Source: Paracoccaceae bacterium
Lineage (GTDB): Bacteria > Pseudomonadota > Alphaproteobacteria > Rhodobacterales > Rhodobacteraceae
Direction: 5' to 3'
Length of the DNA stretch: 61,896 bases
Assembly (NCBI GenBank): GCA_947476475.1
Contig: CANJQT010000008.1
Location: 1 to 61,896, forward strand
Part shown: piece by piece, positions 1-13,140 of the stretch
How positions within the stretch are numbered: position 1 is the first letter of the stretch
How the letters are laid out: every line of letters begins with the position of its first letter
Program-made: the position numbers and the translations under genes
The notes under the pieces: generated by a model
Databases searched by the model: none
The model's input: the letters and a program-made list of their open reading frames with translations, nothing else
Told to the model about the DNA's origin: nothing

Positions 1-4438
<4,438 letters not shown>

Positions 4439-4571
4439 GCTCGTCGTTACCTTTCGTCTTTTTCGCGGGTGCTTTGCGTCGGGGTCACGCAAGGCGCCGC
4501 ATGCGAAGAGGTGGATCGGTTCAATTCATGCCCCCCGTCCCACCGGGTGGCTCCCGAACACTTGATCCTGC

Positions 4572-4606
4572 CTTGGAAGGGCTATCAGCCCGATAGCCCT
4601 TCCAAG
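4572..4606 (-). promoter_or_regulatory. Perfect 15-bp RNA hairpin between rplL and rpoB
   Basis: CTTGGAAGGGCTATC and its exact reverse complement flank a 5-base loop (AGCCC). There is no T-run after the stem in the transcribed (minus) direction, so it does not look like an intrinsic terminator. In Escherichia coli the rplL-rpoB gap carries an attenuator and an RNase III processing hairpin that set the ribosomal protein to polymerase ratio; position and shape here suggest an analogous processing element, which is inference. Confidence 0.6.
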
Positions 4607-4691
4607 ACGGGATCGGCTGGGCCCACATTCCTGCGGACCCAGCCTGAAAACCGGGGTGGGGCAGGGGTTTCCCCCGGGCGCCCCAACCAGA

Positions 4692-5063
4692 TTACTTGAG
4701 CTCGACCTTGGCGCCAGCCGCTTCGAGCTTCTTCTTGATGTCCTCGGCTTCGGCCTTGGCTGCGGCTTCTTTCACCTTGCCACCGGCTTCCACGAGGTCT
4801 TTGGCTTCTTTCAGGCCAAGACCGGTGATCGCGCGAACTTCTTTGATCACGTTGATCTTGTTCGCGCCGGCGTCGGTCAGAACGACGTCGAATTCGGTCT
4901 TTTCTTCTGCGACTTCAGCCGCAGCAGCCGGACCGGCCATCATGACGGCGCCACCGGCGGCCGGCTCGATGCCGTACTTGTCCTTGAGGATCGTTTTCAG
5001 TTCTTGTGCCTGAAGAAGGGTCAGACCGACGATTTCTTCGGCGAGTTTGTTCAGATCAGCCAT
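4692..5063 (-). CDS. rplL: Ribosomal protein bL12 (L7/L12)
   Basis: 123 residues, the normal length. The N-terminal dimerisation helices ([15 protein letters not shown]) are followed by an alanine-rich hinge around residues 38-52 and the C-terminal factor-binding domain (E-K-T-E-F-D-V-V-L, then I-K-V-I-K-E-V-R-like segment and G-L-G-L-K-E-A-K). It forms the stalk that recruits translation GTPases, binding ribosomal protein L10. It lies 66 bases downstream of rplJ with a purine-rich ribosome binding site (GAACAGAGAA) before the ATG. The much higher copy need of L12 compared with RpoB fits the processing hairpin downstream. Confidence 0.97.
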   Translation of the reverse strand: MADLNKLAEEIVGLTLLQAQELKTILKDKYGIEPAAGGAVMMAGPAAAAEVAEEKTEFDVVLTDAGANKINVIKEVRAITGLGLKEAKDLVEAGGKVKEAAAKAEAEDIKKKLEAAGAKVELK

Positions 5064-5129
5064 TTCTCTGTTCCGTTCTAAGTTAGGGTTCCAACGTCAG
5101 GGTATCTGCCCCACGAAGGTGATTGTTGC

Positions 5130-5645
5130 TCACGCCGCCTGGCGATCCTCGATAGTCGAGAGGATGCCCGCGATGTTCGAAGCAGGCGCGCCAATGGCCC
5201 CGGCGATGTTCGATGCAGGTGCGCCGATGCAGGACACGATCTGAGCGATAAGCTCTTCACGCGACGGCAACGAGGCAACGGCTTTCACACCAGCCTGGTC
5301 CAAGGCCGTATTGCCCATTGCACCACCAAGGATAACGAACTTGTCGTTCGCCTTGGCGTACTTTTCCGCGACCTTGGCAGCTGCCACTGGGTCTTCGGAA
5401 TAGGCCAACACGGTCATGCCCAACAAAAGTTTGCCGATGCTTGCGCAGGGCTTGCCTTCCAGGGCGATCTTGGCGAGCTTGTTCTTGGCGACGCGGACGG
5501 ACCCACCGACGGAACGCATTTCCGCCCGAAGATCCTGCATCTGAGCAACCGTCATGCCTTCGTAGTGGGCAACCACCACAACGCCAGAGCTTTCGAAGAT
5601 CTGGCCGAGTTCCTCGACCATTTTCTCTTTCTGGGCTCTATCCAC
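5130..5645 (-). CDS. rplJ: Ribosomal protein uL10
   Basis: 171 residues, beginning [13 protein letters not shown]. The start codon is GTG, preceded by TTGGAG about 7 bases upstream. The globular rRNA-binding domain is followed by the C-terminal helix that carries L12 dimers (the repeated A-S-N-I-A-G-A/I-x-G segments near residues 147-160). L10 is the usual autoregulator of the rplJL mRNA; a long structured leader of about 290 bases precedes it here, consistent with that control. Next gene rplL follows after 66 bases. Confidence 0.97.
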   Translation of the reverse strand: MDRAQKEKMVEELGQIFESSGVVVVAHYEGMTVAQMQDLRAEMRSVGGSVRVAKNKLAKIALEGKPCASIGKLLLGMTVLAYSEDPVAAAKVAEKYAKANDKFVILGGAMGNTALDQAGVKAVASLPSREELIAQIVSCIGAPASNIAGAIGAPASNIAGILSTIEDRQAA

Positions 5646-5911
5646 GGTTTCACTCCAAGTATGGGGGTTTCCCCCCGGCTCTCATTTGCCCCCCGATGGT
5701 CTGGGGGGCGTTCGGGTCCGTGATGGTCCCGAGGCCATGACCGCCCGAGGCGAACCCCGGGTCAATTCTGTCTCGTTCCCCATCTCAGGAAGGATTTATG
5801 GAGTTTCCCCCACCCTCCGTCTCGGACAGGACGAAGCCTAGCGGCCCCGTCATCCACCGGGCCCGAGGGCCCGGAGAATTTCATAAGTTGCGCCACCTAT
5901 GCGCAGCTTTG
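5646..5911 (-). promoter_or_regulatory. Structured rplJL leader, probable L10(L12)4 autoregulatory element
   Basis: About 290 bases separate rplA from rplJ, unlike the tight rplK-rplA spacing. In the transcribed direction the stretch contains a strong GC stem (5857-5864 with 5867-5874), further complementary GC-rich segments, a purine-rich GAACGAGACAG tract, and a GGGGG-GAAA-CCCCC tetraloop hairpin just before the rplJ ribosome binding site (about 5664-5677). Many bacteria place an L10-binding leader exactly here. I did not fold it computationally and cannot show the kink-turn, so the name is by position and general structure. A promoter may also lie here. Confidence 0.5.
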
Positions 5912-5934
5912 CAGGGTGGGCGCAACCCACCCTG
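5912..5934 (-). terminator. Hairpin immediately after the rplA stop codon
   Basis: CAGGGTGGG and CCCACCCTG form a perfect 9-bp stem with a 5-base loop, starting about 3 bases after the rplA TAA. No T-tract follows (the sequence continues CAAAGCTGCG), so it is more likely a 3'-end stabiliser, pause or partial terminator that separates rplKA from rplJL than an efficient intrinsic terminator. Confidence 0.45.
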
Positions 5935-5937
5935 ATC

Positions 5938-6636
5938 TTAGTTCCCCGAAGCCGAGGCCAGGTCCAGCGAAACGCCCGGGCCCATGGTCGAAGAAAGCGA
6001 GACTTTCTTCACATAGGCACCCTTGGCGCCCGTCGGCCGAGCGCGGCTGACGGCGTCAACAAAAGCGCGGACGTTTTCAGCCAGCTTGCCTTCATCGAAC
6101 GACACTTTGCCGATCCCGGCATGGATGACACCAGCCTTTTCGACCTTGAACTGCACTTCACCGCCCTTGGCAGCGTCAACAGCGCCTTTGACATCCATCG
6201 TCACCGTGCCGACCTTCGGGTTCGGCATCAGGTTGCGCGGGCCAAGGATCTTGCCCAGACGGCCGACCAGCGGCATCATGTCCGGGGTGGCGATGCAGCG
6301 ATCGAATTCGATCTTGCCGCCCTGGATGGTTTCCAGCAGGTCTTCTGCGCCCACGATGTCCGCGCCAGCCGCCTTGGCTTCGTCAGCCTTGGCACCACGG
6401 GCGAACACGGCCACGCGCACGGTCTTGCCCGTGCCGTTCGGCAGGGTGACCACGCCGCGGACCATCTGGTCGGCGTGACGCGGGTCAACACCCAGGTTCA
6501 TGGCGATTTCCAGCGTTTCGTCGAACTTTGCCGACGCCGCGCCTTTGATCAGCTTTACGGCATCTTCAACCGTCAGGCTGGTCTTGCCGGCGAAAACGGC
6601 CTGTGCCGCTTTAGTGCGTTTACCAAGCTTTGCCAT
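5938..6636 (-). CDS. rplA: Ribosomal protein uL1
   Basis: 232 residues, the usual length. The start M-A-K-L-G-K-R-T-K and the conserved rRNA-binding core ([23 protein letters not shown]) are clear. L1 forms the mobile stalk that guides deacylated tRNA out of the E site and in many bacteria represses the rplKA mRNA. It starts 2 bases after the rplK stop, so the two are translationally linked. A stable hairpin follows the stop codon. Confidence 0.97.
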   Translation of the reverse strand: MAKLGKRTKAAQAVFAGKTSLTVEDAVKLIKGAASAKFDETLEIAMNLGVDPRHADQMVRGVVTLPNGTGKTVRVAVFARGAKADEAKAAGADIVGAEDLLETIQGGKIEFDRCIATPDMMPLVGRLGKILGPRNLMPNPKVGTVTMDVKGAVDAAKGGEVQFKVEKAGVIHAGIGKVSFDEGKLAENVRAFVDAVSRARPTGAKGAYVKKVSLSSTMGPGVSLDLASASGN

Positions 6637-6638
6637 GA

Positions 6639-7091
6639 TTAACCCTTCACCTCGATGCCGATCGAACGGGCCGAGCCGAGGATGATCTTCATCGCGGCTT
6701 CGATATCGTTGGCGGACAGGTCTTTCATTTTGGCTTCAGCGATCTGGCGCACCTGGGCCACAGTCACCGAACCCGCGACGTCACGGCCCGGCTTCATCGA
6801 ACCTTTCGGACGGTTACGCTTGCCCACCGGCTTCAGGCCAGCGGCCTTCTTCAGGAAGAACGATGCCGGTGCCGTCTTCATCTCGAAGCTGAAGGACTTG
6901 TCGGCGTAGTAGGTGATGATGACCGGAACGGGCGAACCGGGCTCCATCTCCTGGGTCTTGGCGTTGAACGCCTTGCAGAATTCCATGATGTTGATCCCGC
7001 GCTGACCCAGCGCCGGACCGATCGGCGGGGAGGGGTTGGCTTGCCCCGCCTTCACTTGCAGCTTGAGGCTGCCCATTACCTTCTTGGCCAT
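6639..7091 (-). CDS. rplK: Ribosomal protein uL11
   Basis: 150 residues, a few longer than E. coli L11. The N-terminal proline-rich switch that binds thiostrepton and contacts GTPases is visible ([19 protein letters not shown]). The C-terminal rRNA-binding domain follows. A good ribosome binding site (GAAGGAGAAGG) precedes the ATG. It lies 89 bases downstream of nusG and 2 bases upstream of rplA; that close rplKA coupling fits L1-type autoregulation. Confidence 0.97.
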   Translation of the reverse strand: MAKKVMGSLKLQVKAGQANPSPPIGPALGQRGINIMEFCKAFNAKTQEMEPGSPVPVIITYYADKSFSFEMKTAPASFFLKKAAGLKPVGKRNRPKGSMKPGRDVAGSVTVAQVRQIAEAKMKDLSANDIEAAMKIILGSARSIGIEVKG

Positions 7092-7180
7092 TTGGCCTTC
7101 TCCTTCATCACACGCCCAATTGAGGGCATTGCTTAGTGGTAGGGCCTTGGCACTGCCTCAGCCTCCCACGGTTCACACGA

Positions 7181-7714
7181 TCAGGCGCCCTTGGACACCT
7201 GCGTGAATTCCAGTTCCACGGGCGTCGGGCGCCCGAAAATCGATACGGTGACCTTCAGGCGGCTGTGCGCCTCGTCCACCTCTTCGACCATGCCAGAGAA
7301 ACCTTCGAACGGCCCATCGGACACTTTCACATTCTCGCCAATCTCGAAGCGGATCAGGTTGCGCGGGGCCTCGGTGCCTTCTTCGGCGCGCTTGAGGATC
7401 CCGTTCACTTCCGCATCGCGCATCGGCATTGGTCTGCCCTGCGGTCCAAGGAACCCGGTCACGCGGTTGATCGAGGTGATCAGGTGATAGCCGCGATCGG
7501 TCATATCCATGTGAACAAGCACATAGCCCGGCATGAAGCGGCGTTCCGATGTCACTTTCTTCCCGCGGCGAATTTCCAGCACCTCTTCGGTGGGAACCAG
7601 AACCTCGTCGATTTCGTCCTCAAGGCCCTTTTCGGATACGGCCTGCTTGATCTGCTCGGCGATCTTCTTCTCGAAGTTCGAGAGAACGCTCACCGAATAC
7701 CACCGCTTTGCCAT
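7181..7714 (-). CDS. nusG: Transcription termination/antitermination factor NusG
   Basis: 177 residues from the ATG giving M-A-K-R-W-Y-S-V-S-V-L-S; the frame stays open 32 codons upstream but that region contains a terminator-like hairpin and is non-coding. The NGN domain is recognised by W-Y-x-V and the P-G-Y-V-L-V-H-M-D-M motif, and the C-terminal KOW domain by V-K-V-S-D-G-P-F-E-G-F-S-G-M-V-E-E-V. NusG couples RNA polymerase to the ribosome or Rho. The gene sits between secE and rplK as usual, but the 193-base secE-nusG gap with an intrinsic-terminator-like structure suggests that nusG expression is separately tuned. Confidence 0.97.
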   Translation of the reverse strand: MAKRWYSVSVLSNFEKKIAEQIKQAVSEKGLEDEIDEVLVPTEEVLEIRRGKKVTSERRFMPGYVLVHMDMTDRGYHLITSINRVTGFLGPQGRPMPMRDAEVNGILKRAEEGTEAPRNLIRFEIGENVKVSDGPFEGFSGMVEEVDEAHSRLKVTVSIFGRPTPVELEFTQVSKGA

Positions 7715-7767
7715 CTGCCCCAGACCTCGTCCTGACAGCGGTGACCCGCCGTTAATTCCATTATTTC

Positions 7768-7783
7768 CGTGGGTTGCCCCACG
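7768..7783 (-). promoter_or_regulatory. Small GCAA-loop hairpin in the nusG leader
   Basis: CGTGGG and CCCACG form a perfect 6-bp stem closed by a GCAA tetraloop in the transcribed strand. It follows the secE-nusG terminator-like hairpin by about a dozen bases and precedes an A/T-rich patch (GGAAATAATGGAATTAA). It may be part of a leader that controls nusG; its role is unknown. Confidence 0.4.
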
Positions 7784-7794
7784 TTCACCCGAAC

Positions 7795-7829
7795 AAAAAA
7801 CAGCGCGCATGCCGAATCGCTGCGCGCCG
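7795..7829 (-). terminator. Intrinsic terminator-like hairpin between secE and nusG
   Basis: In the transcribed (minus) direction CGGCGCGCA pairs with TGCGCGCTG (9 bp including one G-U), with an 11-base loop, followed directly by TTTTTTG. That is the classical intrinsic terminator pattern. It lies 78 bases after the secE stop and 80 bases before the nusG start, so it should partly cut secE transcripts from nusG and the ribosomal genes. Confidence 0.72.
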
Positions 7830-7907
7830 GTTCCGGTAAAGTCCCGCCCATCTAGCGGTGAAGCTGAAAGAATTCAAGCCACTGGATGGAGCGGCGGCGC
7901 TGCCGGA

Positions 7908-8099
7908 TCAGCCTGCCATGCCCAGAATGGCACCCAGGCCAGTCTGAATGATCAAATCGATCAGGAAGAAGAAAACGGCGGTCAGCGACGCCATGATGAA
8001 GACCATCACAGTGGTCAGCATGACTTCGCGACGGCTGGGCCAAACGACCTTGGCCACTTCCGAGCGCACCTGCTCGAGGAACTGAAGGGGATTGGCCAT
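7908..8099 (-). CDS. secE: Preprotein translocase subunit SecE
   Basis: 63 residues with one membrane span, the short single-span form usual in alphaproteobacteria. The start is the ATG giving M-A-N-P-L-Q-F-L-E-Q-V-R-S-E, preceded by AGGAAG 8 bases upstream. The amphipathic region has the family signature V-R-S-E-V-A-K-V-V-W-P-S-R-R-E, and the membrane helix covers about residues 31-56. SecE clamps SecY in the SecYEG channel. It heads the nusG-ribosomal-rpoBC cluster; the roughly 200 bases upstream, after dprA, must contain its promoter, though I could not pick clear hexamers. Confidence 0.93.
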   Translation of the reverse strand: MANPLQFLEQVRSEVAKVVWPSRREVMLTTVMVFIMASLTAVFFFLIDLIIQTGLGAILGMAG

Positions 8100-8300
8100 A
8101 TGGGTCTTCCTGCTTGTGGCTTGTGTTTGCGTCTGCGGCAGATACGCCGGACGCGGCAGGAATTCAAGCCCGAGGAATGGCGGTTTGGCAGGCGGTGCCA
8201 ACGGTCGGCGTTCGGTTTGTGGTTCAGATTAGGCAAAGGTAAACACCAGCAGGTTCTTGCCACCTTACTACATGAGACAGGGCCTTTTGCTCAGTGGCAT

Positions 8301-9437
8301 TCAGGCGCGCGACAACAGCCCGCCGGGTGCGCGGATGATCCTGCCGTCGAGTTCCAGCGTCAAAAGTTCCGGGGCCGCATCGGCCGGCGACAAGGCAAGG
8401 TCGCGCAAGAGCTGGTCTTCGGCCAGCGGGCTGGGGCCAAGCCTGTTCAGGATCAGATTGTGCAAGGTTGCCTGATCTTTCCAGCCGCGTTCAGCTGCGG
8501 CCGCGTTCAGCGCTGCAAGCGGCAGCACCTGCTGAACCCCGCGCGCGACGCTGTGGGGCAGGTTAATGACGGCCAGAACATCTTCTGCCCCGCGCACCAG
8601 TGTTGCGCCGTCGCGGATCAGCATGTTGCAGCCCGCAGCGCGGGCATCGAACGGATGACCCGGCACGGCCAGAACGTCGCGCCCCTGATCCAGTGCCATT
8701 CTGGCCGTTATCAGGCTGCCGGACTGCGCTGCGGCTTCAACCACCACAACGGCGCGCGCCAGCCCCGCGATGATCCGGTTGCGTTGCGGAAAGTGGCGTG
8801 CCTGTGGCTCAAGGCCGATGGCCTGTTCCGACAGCAACAGCCCTTTGGCCAGGATTTGATCGGCGAGCGCCAGATTTTCTGCCGGATAGATGACGTCGGC
8901 ACCCCCGGCCAGCACTGCGATTGTCCCGCCGTCAAGTGCAGCCAGATGAGCGGCTGCGTCCACGCCGCGCGCCAGCCCCGATACGACGGTCAGGCCCTCC
9001 GCCGACAGATCGCCCGCCAGTTTGCGCGCCATCCGTGTGCCGAGTGAGGAGGCGTTGCGCGCCCCCACCAGCGCGACCATCGGTCGGGCAAGAAAGGCGT
9101 CATGGCCGCGCACCCACAGCAGGGGCGGTGCGTCCTGAATTTCGGCCAGGGCGGAAGGATAGACCGCATCACCCCGGCAGATCATCCGTGCGCCCACCCG
9201 CCGTGCTGCCTTGATTTCGGCCAGCGCGACGCCTTCGGGGCAGGGCTGATAGTCCTGCAAACCCGACGCCCGGGCCAGTTCTGGCAGGGCGACAAGTGCC
9301 GTACGCGCCGAACCATGTTCTGAAAGCAGCCGCCAGAAGGTTGACACCCCGACCCTGCGGGAGCGAATGAGACGGAGCCACGACAGTCTGTCATCTTCCG
9401 TGGTGGGGGGGGTGAAGGGGGTGGGGTAAGAAAACAA
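8301..9437 (-). CDS. dprA: DNA-processing protein DprA (Smf)
   Basis: 378 residues. A TTG start codon is used (GAGGG lies 8-9 bases upstream), giving M-F-S-Y-P-T-P-F-T-P-P. An N-terminal SAM-like helical region is followed by the extended Rossmann fold with the hallmark S-G-L-A-R-G-V-D-A-A-A-H, and the later G-C-N-x-L-I-R-D-G-A segment, then a C-terminal winged-helix-like DML1 domain. DprA loads RecA on incoming single-stranded DNA during natural transformation and is widespread even in species not known to be competent. No other competence gene is nearby. It ends about 200 bases before secE on the same strand. Confidence 0.93.
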   Translation of the reverse strand: MFSYPTPFTPPTTEDDRLSWLRLIRSRRVGVSTFWRLLSEHGSARTALVALPELARASGLQDYQPCPEGVALAEIKAARRVGARMICRGDAVYPSALAEIQDAPPLLWVRGHDAFLARPMVALVGARNASSLGTRMARKLAGDLSAEGLTVVSGLARGVDAAAHLAALDGGTIAVLAGGADVIYPAENLALADQILAKGLLLSEQAIGLEPQARHFPQRNRIIAGLARAVVVVEAAAQSGSLITARMALDQGRDVLAVPGHPFDARAAGCNMLIRDGATLVRGAEDVLAVINLPHSVARGVQQVLPLAALNAAAAERGWKDQATLHNLILNRLGPSPLAEDQLLRDLALSPADAAPELLTLELDGRIIRAPGGLLSRA

Positions 9438-9632
9438 ACTTTTATCCCTCGTGCCTTCGCCTCATTCGCAAGATCACAATATCAACCTCAAGGTTAATCA
9501 ATCGTTACGATTCGCATGGCGCCGACGGAAATTTCGGTGCGGCAATATCTGCGCGCCAAAACCACTGCGACCCGGCCCGTTGCGCAAGGGCTACCAACTC
9601 AGCAAGATCCCACGGTAGAGATAGGCCGGACG

Positions 9633-11054
9633 TCAGGCGGCTGATCCGCCCACCGTCAGCCCGCCGATCATCAGCGTCGGCTGGCCCACGCCCACCGGCA
9701 CCCATTGACCGGCCTTGCCGCAATTGCCAATACCGGGATCCAGCGCCATGTCGTTGCCAATGGCGCGGATCTGCTTCAGCGCAGTCGCCCCGTCACCGAT
9801 CAAGGTGGCCCCTTTCACCGGCTCACCCACCACGCCGTTGCGGACCCGGTAAGCCTCGGTGCAGTTGAAGACGAATTTGCCGTTGGTGATATCAACCTGC
9901 CCACCCGAAAAGCCCACCGCATAGATCCCGTCCTTCAGGCCGGCCAGAATGTCGGCCGGGTTTGCAGTGCCCCCGAGCATATAGGTATTGGTCATGCGGG
10001 GCATCGGAATATGGGCATGACTTTCGCGCCGCCCATTTCCGGTCGGGGCCACGCCCATCAACCGGGCATTCTGGCGATCCTGCATGTAGCCAACCAGAAC
10101 TCCGTCTTCAATCAGGACGTTTTTCGCAGATGGTGTGCCCTCATCATCCACGGTGATCGACCCGCGCCGGTCGGGGATGGTGCCGTCGTCCAGAACCGTC
10201 ACCCCCGGCGCGGCCACACGCTGCCCCAAAAGCCCGGCGAAGGCCGAGGTCTTCTTGCGGTTGAAGTCGCCTTCAAGCCCGTGGCCAACCGCCTCGTGCA
10301 AAAGAACGCCAGGCCAGCCGGGGCCAACGACCACATCCATCACGCCGGCCGGTGCGGCTACCGCGCGCAGGTTCACCAGCGCGATCCGCAACGCTTCATG
10401 CGCGACCGCCTGCCAGTGGCTTGCCATCATCATCGCCGTAAGACCCGAACGGCCGCCCCCGCCAAAGCTGCCCGACTCGCGCCGGCCATTCTCCTCGACC
10501 ATGACAGAGATGTTCAGCCTGCTCATCGGGCGAATATCCGAAACCAACCCGCCTTCGGGCCGCAGGATGAAGACTTCCTGATGCGAGGCGGCAATGGTGG
10601 CCGATACTTGCACCACCCGCGGGTCAAGCGCGCGGGCAAAGGCGTCAATCTCGCGAAGGGTTTCAACCTTCAGGCCGAAGGTGGCATCAAGCATCGGATC
10701 GGCATCGGAATAAAGCCGCAGGTTGGTGCCCTTGGGCGCGTCTGCCATGACCCCGCCGCCATGGCCCACCGCCAGTCGCGCGGTTTCAGCCGCCCGCTTC
10801 AGGGCGCTTTCGGAAATCTCGGTCGCATGGCCGTAACCCGCCACATCCCCGCGCACGGCCCGCAACCCGAATCCTTCCGAGGCGTCGTAGCTGGCATTGC
10901 GCAGCCGTCCGTCATCAAAGACCAGCGCCTCGGACCGGCGGCGCTCCAAAAACAGTTCGCCATCGTCTGCGCCCGCCACCGTATCTCGCAGAATCGCCAA
11001 GGCGCGATCCTGGTCTAGATGGCTTTCAAATGGACGAAACCTGTCGTCTGTCAT
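9633..11054 (-). CDS. tldD: Metalloprotease TldD
   Basis: 473 residues from the ATG giving M-T-D-D-R-F-R-P-F, preceded by GGGGAT; a GTG 21 bases upstream is possible but has a poorer ribosome binding site. The zinc motif H-E-A-V-G-H is at residues 253-258 (H-E-x-x-x-H type), followed by G-L-E-G-D-F. TldD pairs with TldE/PmbA to form a protease that trims modified peptides and unfolded proteins; its partner is not in this window. It is divergent from ctaC, with about 175 bases between the two starts. Confidence 0.93.
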   Translation of the reverse strand: MTDDRFRPFESHLDQDRALAILRDTVAGADDGELFLERRRSEALVFDDGRLRNASYDASEGFGLRAVRGDVAGYGHATEISESALKRAAETARLAVGHGGGVMADAPKGTNLRLYSDADPMLDATFGLKVETLREIDAFARALDPRVVQVSATIAASHQEVFILRPEGGLVSDIRPMSRLNISVMVEENGRRESGSFGGGGRSGLTAMMMASHWQAVAHEALRIALVNLRAVAAPAGVMDVVVGPGWPGVLLHEAVGHGLEGDFNRKKTSAFAGLLGQRVAAPGVTVLDDGTIPDRRGSITVDDEGTPSAKNVLIEDGVLVGYMQDRQNARLMGVAPTGNGRRESHAHIPMPRMTNTYMLGGTANPADILAGLKDGIYAVGFSGGQVDITNGKFVFNCTEAYRVRNGVVGEPVKGATLIGDGATALKQIRAIGNDMALDPGIGNCGKAGQWVPVGVGQPTLMIGGLTVGGSAA

Positions 11055-11113
11055 GTCTATCCCCAGTTCCGCCACTGACTTCGATAAAAAAGCGGGCCTC
11101 TGCCGCTATGGTT

Positions 11114-11141
11114 TTGCTTGTCGCCTTCCCTCTAATATGAT
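11114..11141 (+). promoter_or_regulatory. Possible sigma-70-type promoter for ctaC
   Basis: TTGCTT and TATGAT are separated by 16 bases, ending about 90 bases before the ctaC ATG. The -10 matches consensus in 5 of 6 positions and the -35 in 3 of 6. The position is sensible for the cytochrome oxidase operon but the call is from sequence only. Confidence 0.38.
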
Positions 11142-11230
11142 TTTAGAAGTCCCGGATACAACCGGCCTTCGCAAAGTGATGCGAGGGGCAGGGGCGGCAG
11201 GCATAGCCGCGGCAGGAACGGGAACACGAC

Positions 11231-12163
11231 ATGCGTTTTGCGAACATACTTTCGGGCCTCGCGGCCGGCATCACTTCGGCGGCTCTGGCTGGTGCAGCCT
11301 TTGCTGAAGACGGTATCATGGGTCTGGAAGTGGTGGGCAAGCCCCATGCCGAAGGCGTCAACTTCCAACCGGCAGCGACCGAACTGGCGCGCGACCAGCA
11401 ATGGCTGGACGCTGTTCTGCTTTACCTCTGCGTTGGTGTCGTCGCCCTGGTCACGGCACTTCTGCTGATTGTGATCCTGCGTTTCAACCAGCGCGCCAAC
11501 CCAAAGCCCGCGCGCTTTACACACAACACGCCCCTGGAAATCGTCTGGACGCTGATCCCGGTGCTGATACTTGTCGTGCTTGGCTCTTTCTCGTTGCCAA
11601 TCCTGTTCAAGCAGCAGGAAATTCCGGTAGCCGACGTGACGATCAAGGCCACTGGCAACCAGTGGTACTGGTCGTATGAATATCCCGATCTGGGCATCGC
11701 CTTCGACGCGTACCGCGTTGATGGCGCGACCAAGGTGGAATCGCTTGGCGACGATCAGCCTATGGGCGAGCCGCAAGTCCACGATGAAATTGCTGACATG
11801 AAGCTTAAGGCCCTTGGCTATTCGCCCGACGAATTCCTGCTGGCCACCGACAATGCCGTCGTGGTTCCCGTGAACAAGACGGTGGTGGTGCAGGTGACGG
11901 CTTCGGACGTGATCCATGCCTGGACGATCCCGGCATTTGCCGTGAAGCAGGATGGGGTTCCTGGACGGATTGCGGAACTTTGGTTCACCGCCGAAAGGGA
12001 AGGCGTCTATTTCGGACAGTGTTCGGAGCTTTGTGGCAAGGACCATTCCTATATGCCGATCACCGTCAAAGTCGTCAGCCAACAAGTCTACGACGATTGG
12101 GTTGCTCGCACCAAGACGGCAGATGCCGGTTCCTCGGCGCCGATCCAGGTCGCCAATAACTGA
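11231..12163 (+). CDS. ctaC: Cytochrome c oxidase subunit II
   Basis: 310 residues. A signal peptide ends near residue 25 (A-G-A-A-F-A/E-D). Two membrane helices lie at about 58-81 and 104-122. The periplasmic cupredoxin domain has the aromatic electron-entry motif N-Q-W-Y-W-S-Y-E-Y and the complete CuA site, C264-S-E-L-C268-G-K-D-H272-S-Y-M275, with the distal histidine in D-V-I-H-A-W. It accepts electrons from cytochrome c and passes them to subunit I, whose gene (ctaD) is not in this cluster, as in Paracoccus and Rhodobacter aa3 operons. First gene of the ctaC-ctaB-ORF-ctaG-ctaE-surf1 run. Confidence 0.97.
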   Translation: MRFANILSGLAAGITSAALAGAAFAEDGIMGLEVVGKPHAEGVNFQPAATELARDQQWLDAVLLYLCVGVVALVTALLLIVILRFNQRANPKPARFTHNTPLEIVWTLIPVLILVVLGSFSLPILFKQQEIPVADVTIKATGNQWYWSYEYPDLGIAFDAYRVDGATKVESLGDDQPMGEPQVHDEIADMKLKALGYSPDEFLLATDNAVVVPVNKTVVVQVTASDVIHAWTIPAFAVKQDGVPGRIAELWFTAEREGVYFGQCSELCGKDHSYMPITVKVVSQQVYDDWVARTKTADAGSSAPIQVANN

Positions 12164-12207
12164 AGGCAGGGCGCAGAACAGGCGCCTTTCCTGACCTAGG
12201 GGATAAG

Positions 12208-13140
12208 ATGACAGATTTCAGCGCCATTGACACAAGCAAGGAGGCGGGCTTCAGCGATTTCGTGCAGCTTCTGAAGCCACGTGTCATGTCGCTTGTCGTC
12301 TTTACTGCGCTCGTCGGCCTTATCGTCGCACCGGTGCCGGTTCATCCGTTCATTGCATTTACCTCGATCCTGTTCATCGCCCTTGGTGGTGGCGCTTCTG
12401 GTGCTTTGAACATGTGGTATGATGCCGATATCGACCGCATCATGCGCCGAACCGCAGGCCGTCCGATCCCCGCAGGCCGCATCGCCGGGGGCGAGGCGTT
12501 GGGCTTTGGCTTGGCGCTGTCGCTGCTTTCCTGCCTGATGCTGGGGCTGGCTGCCAACTGGTTCGCCGGGGCATTTCTGGCGTTCACCATCTTCTTCTAC
12601 GCGGTTGTCTACACAATGTGGCTCAAACGCTTGACCCCGCAGAACATCGTGATCGGCGGCGCCGCGGGGGCCTTTCCGCCCATGATCGGCTGGGCCGTCG
12701 CCACCGGTGGCGTCAGCTTGGAATCGCTGCTGATGTTCGCGCTGATCTTTGTCTGGACGCCGCCGCATTTCTGGGCACTCGCGCTGTTCATGAAGGACGA
12801 CTATTCCAAGGCCGGGGTGCCGATGCTGACCGTGACCCACGGCCGCCCCACGACGCGCAAACATATCCTCGCCTATACATTGCTCTTGGCCCCTGTCGCG
12901 CTGTCGCTGGCCTTTACTTCGATTGGTGGACCCACTTATCTTGTGGCTGCCATCCTGCTGAACGCTTGGTTCATATTGGGCGCGGTGCAGATCGCGCGCC
13001 GCAGCGAAGCCGCGGCCGAGGCGGATGGCTACAAGGCCGAAAAGGCATTTTTCCGCTTTTCGCTTGCCTATCTGTTTTTGCATTTCGGTGCGTTGATGGT
13101 TGAAGAAAGCCTGCATGCCTTCGCGTTGGGGGGCTGGTGA
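12208..13140 (+). CDS. ctaB: Protoheme IX farnesyltransferase
   Basis: 310 residues with about nine membrane helices (UbiA superfamily). The prenyl-diphosphate/Mg site is at residues 68-85 ([19 protein letters not shown]). It converts haem b to haem O for the oxidase. It follows ctaC by 44 bases, and its TGA overlaps the ATG of the next small gene by one base, so translation is coupled. An AGGGGATAAG ribosome binding site precedes the ATG. Confidence 0.96.
   Translation: MTDFSAIDTSKEAGFSDFVQLLKPRVMSLVVFTALVGLIVAPVPVHPFIAFTSILFIALGGGASGALNMWYDADIDRIMRRTAGRPIPAGRIAGGEALGFGLALSLLSCLMLGLAANWFAGAFLAFTIFFYAVVYTMWLKRLTPQNIVIGGAAGAFPPMIGWAVATGGVSLESLLMFALIFVWTPPHFWALALFMKDDYSKAGVPMLTVTHGRPTTRKHILAYTLLLAPVALSLAFTSIGGPTYLVAAILLNAWFILGAVQIARRSEAAAEADGYKAEKAFFRFSLAYLFLHFGALMVEESLHAFALGGW

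Noticed and set aside
9484-9495. AACCTCAAGGTT palindrome between dprA and tldD, resembling a MerR-type half operator
   Set aside because: Too short and isolated, with no MerR regulator nearby and no matching promoter spacing; could be chance.
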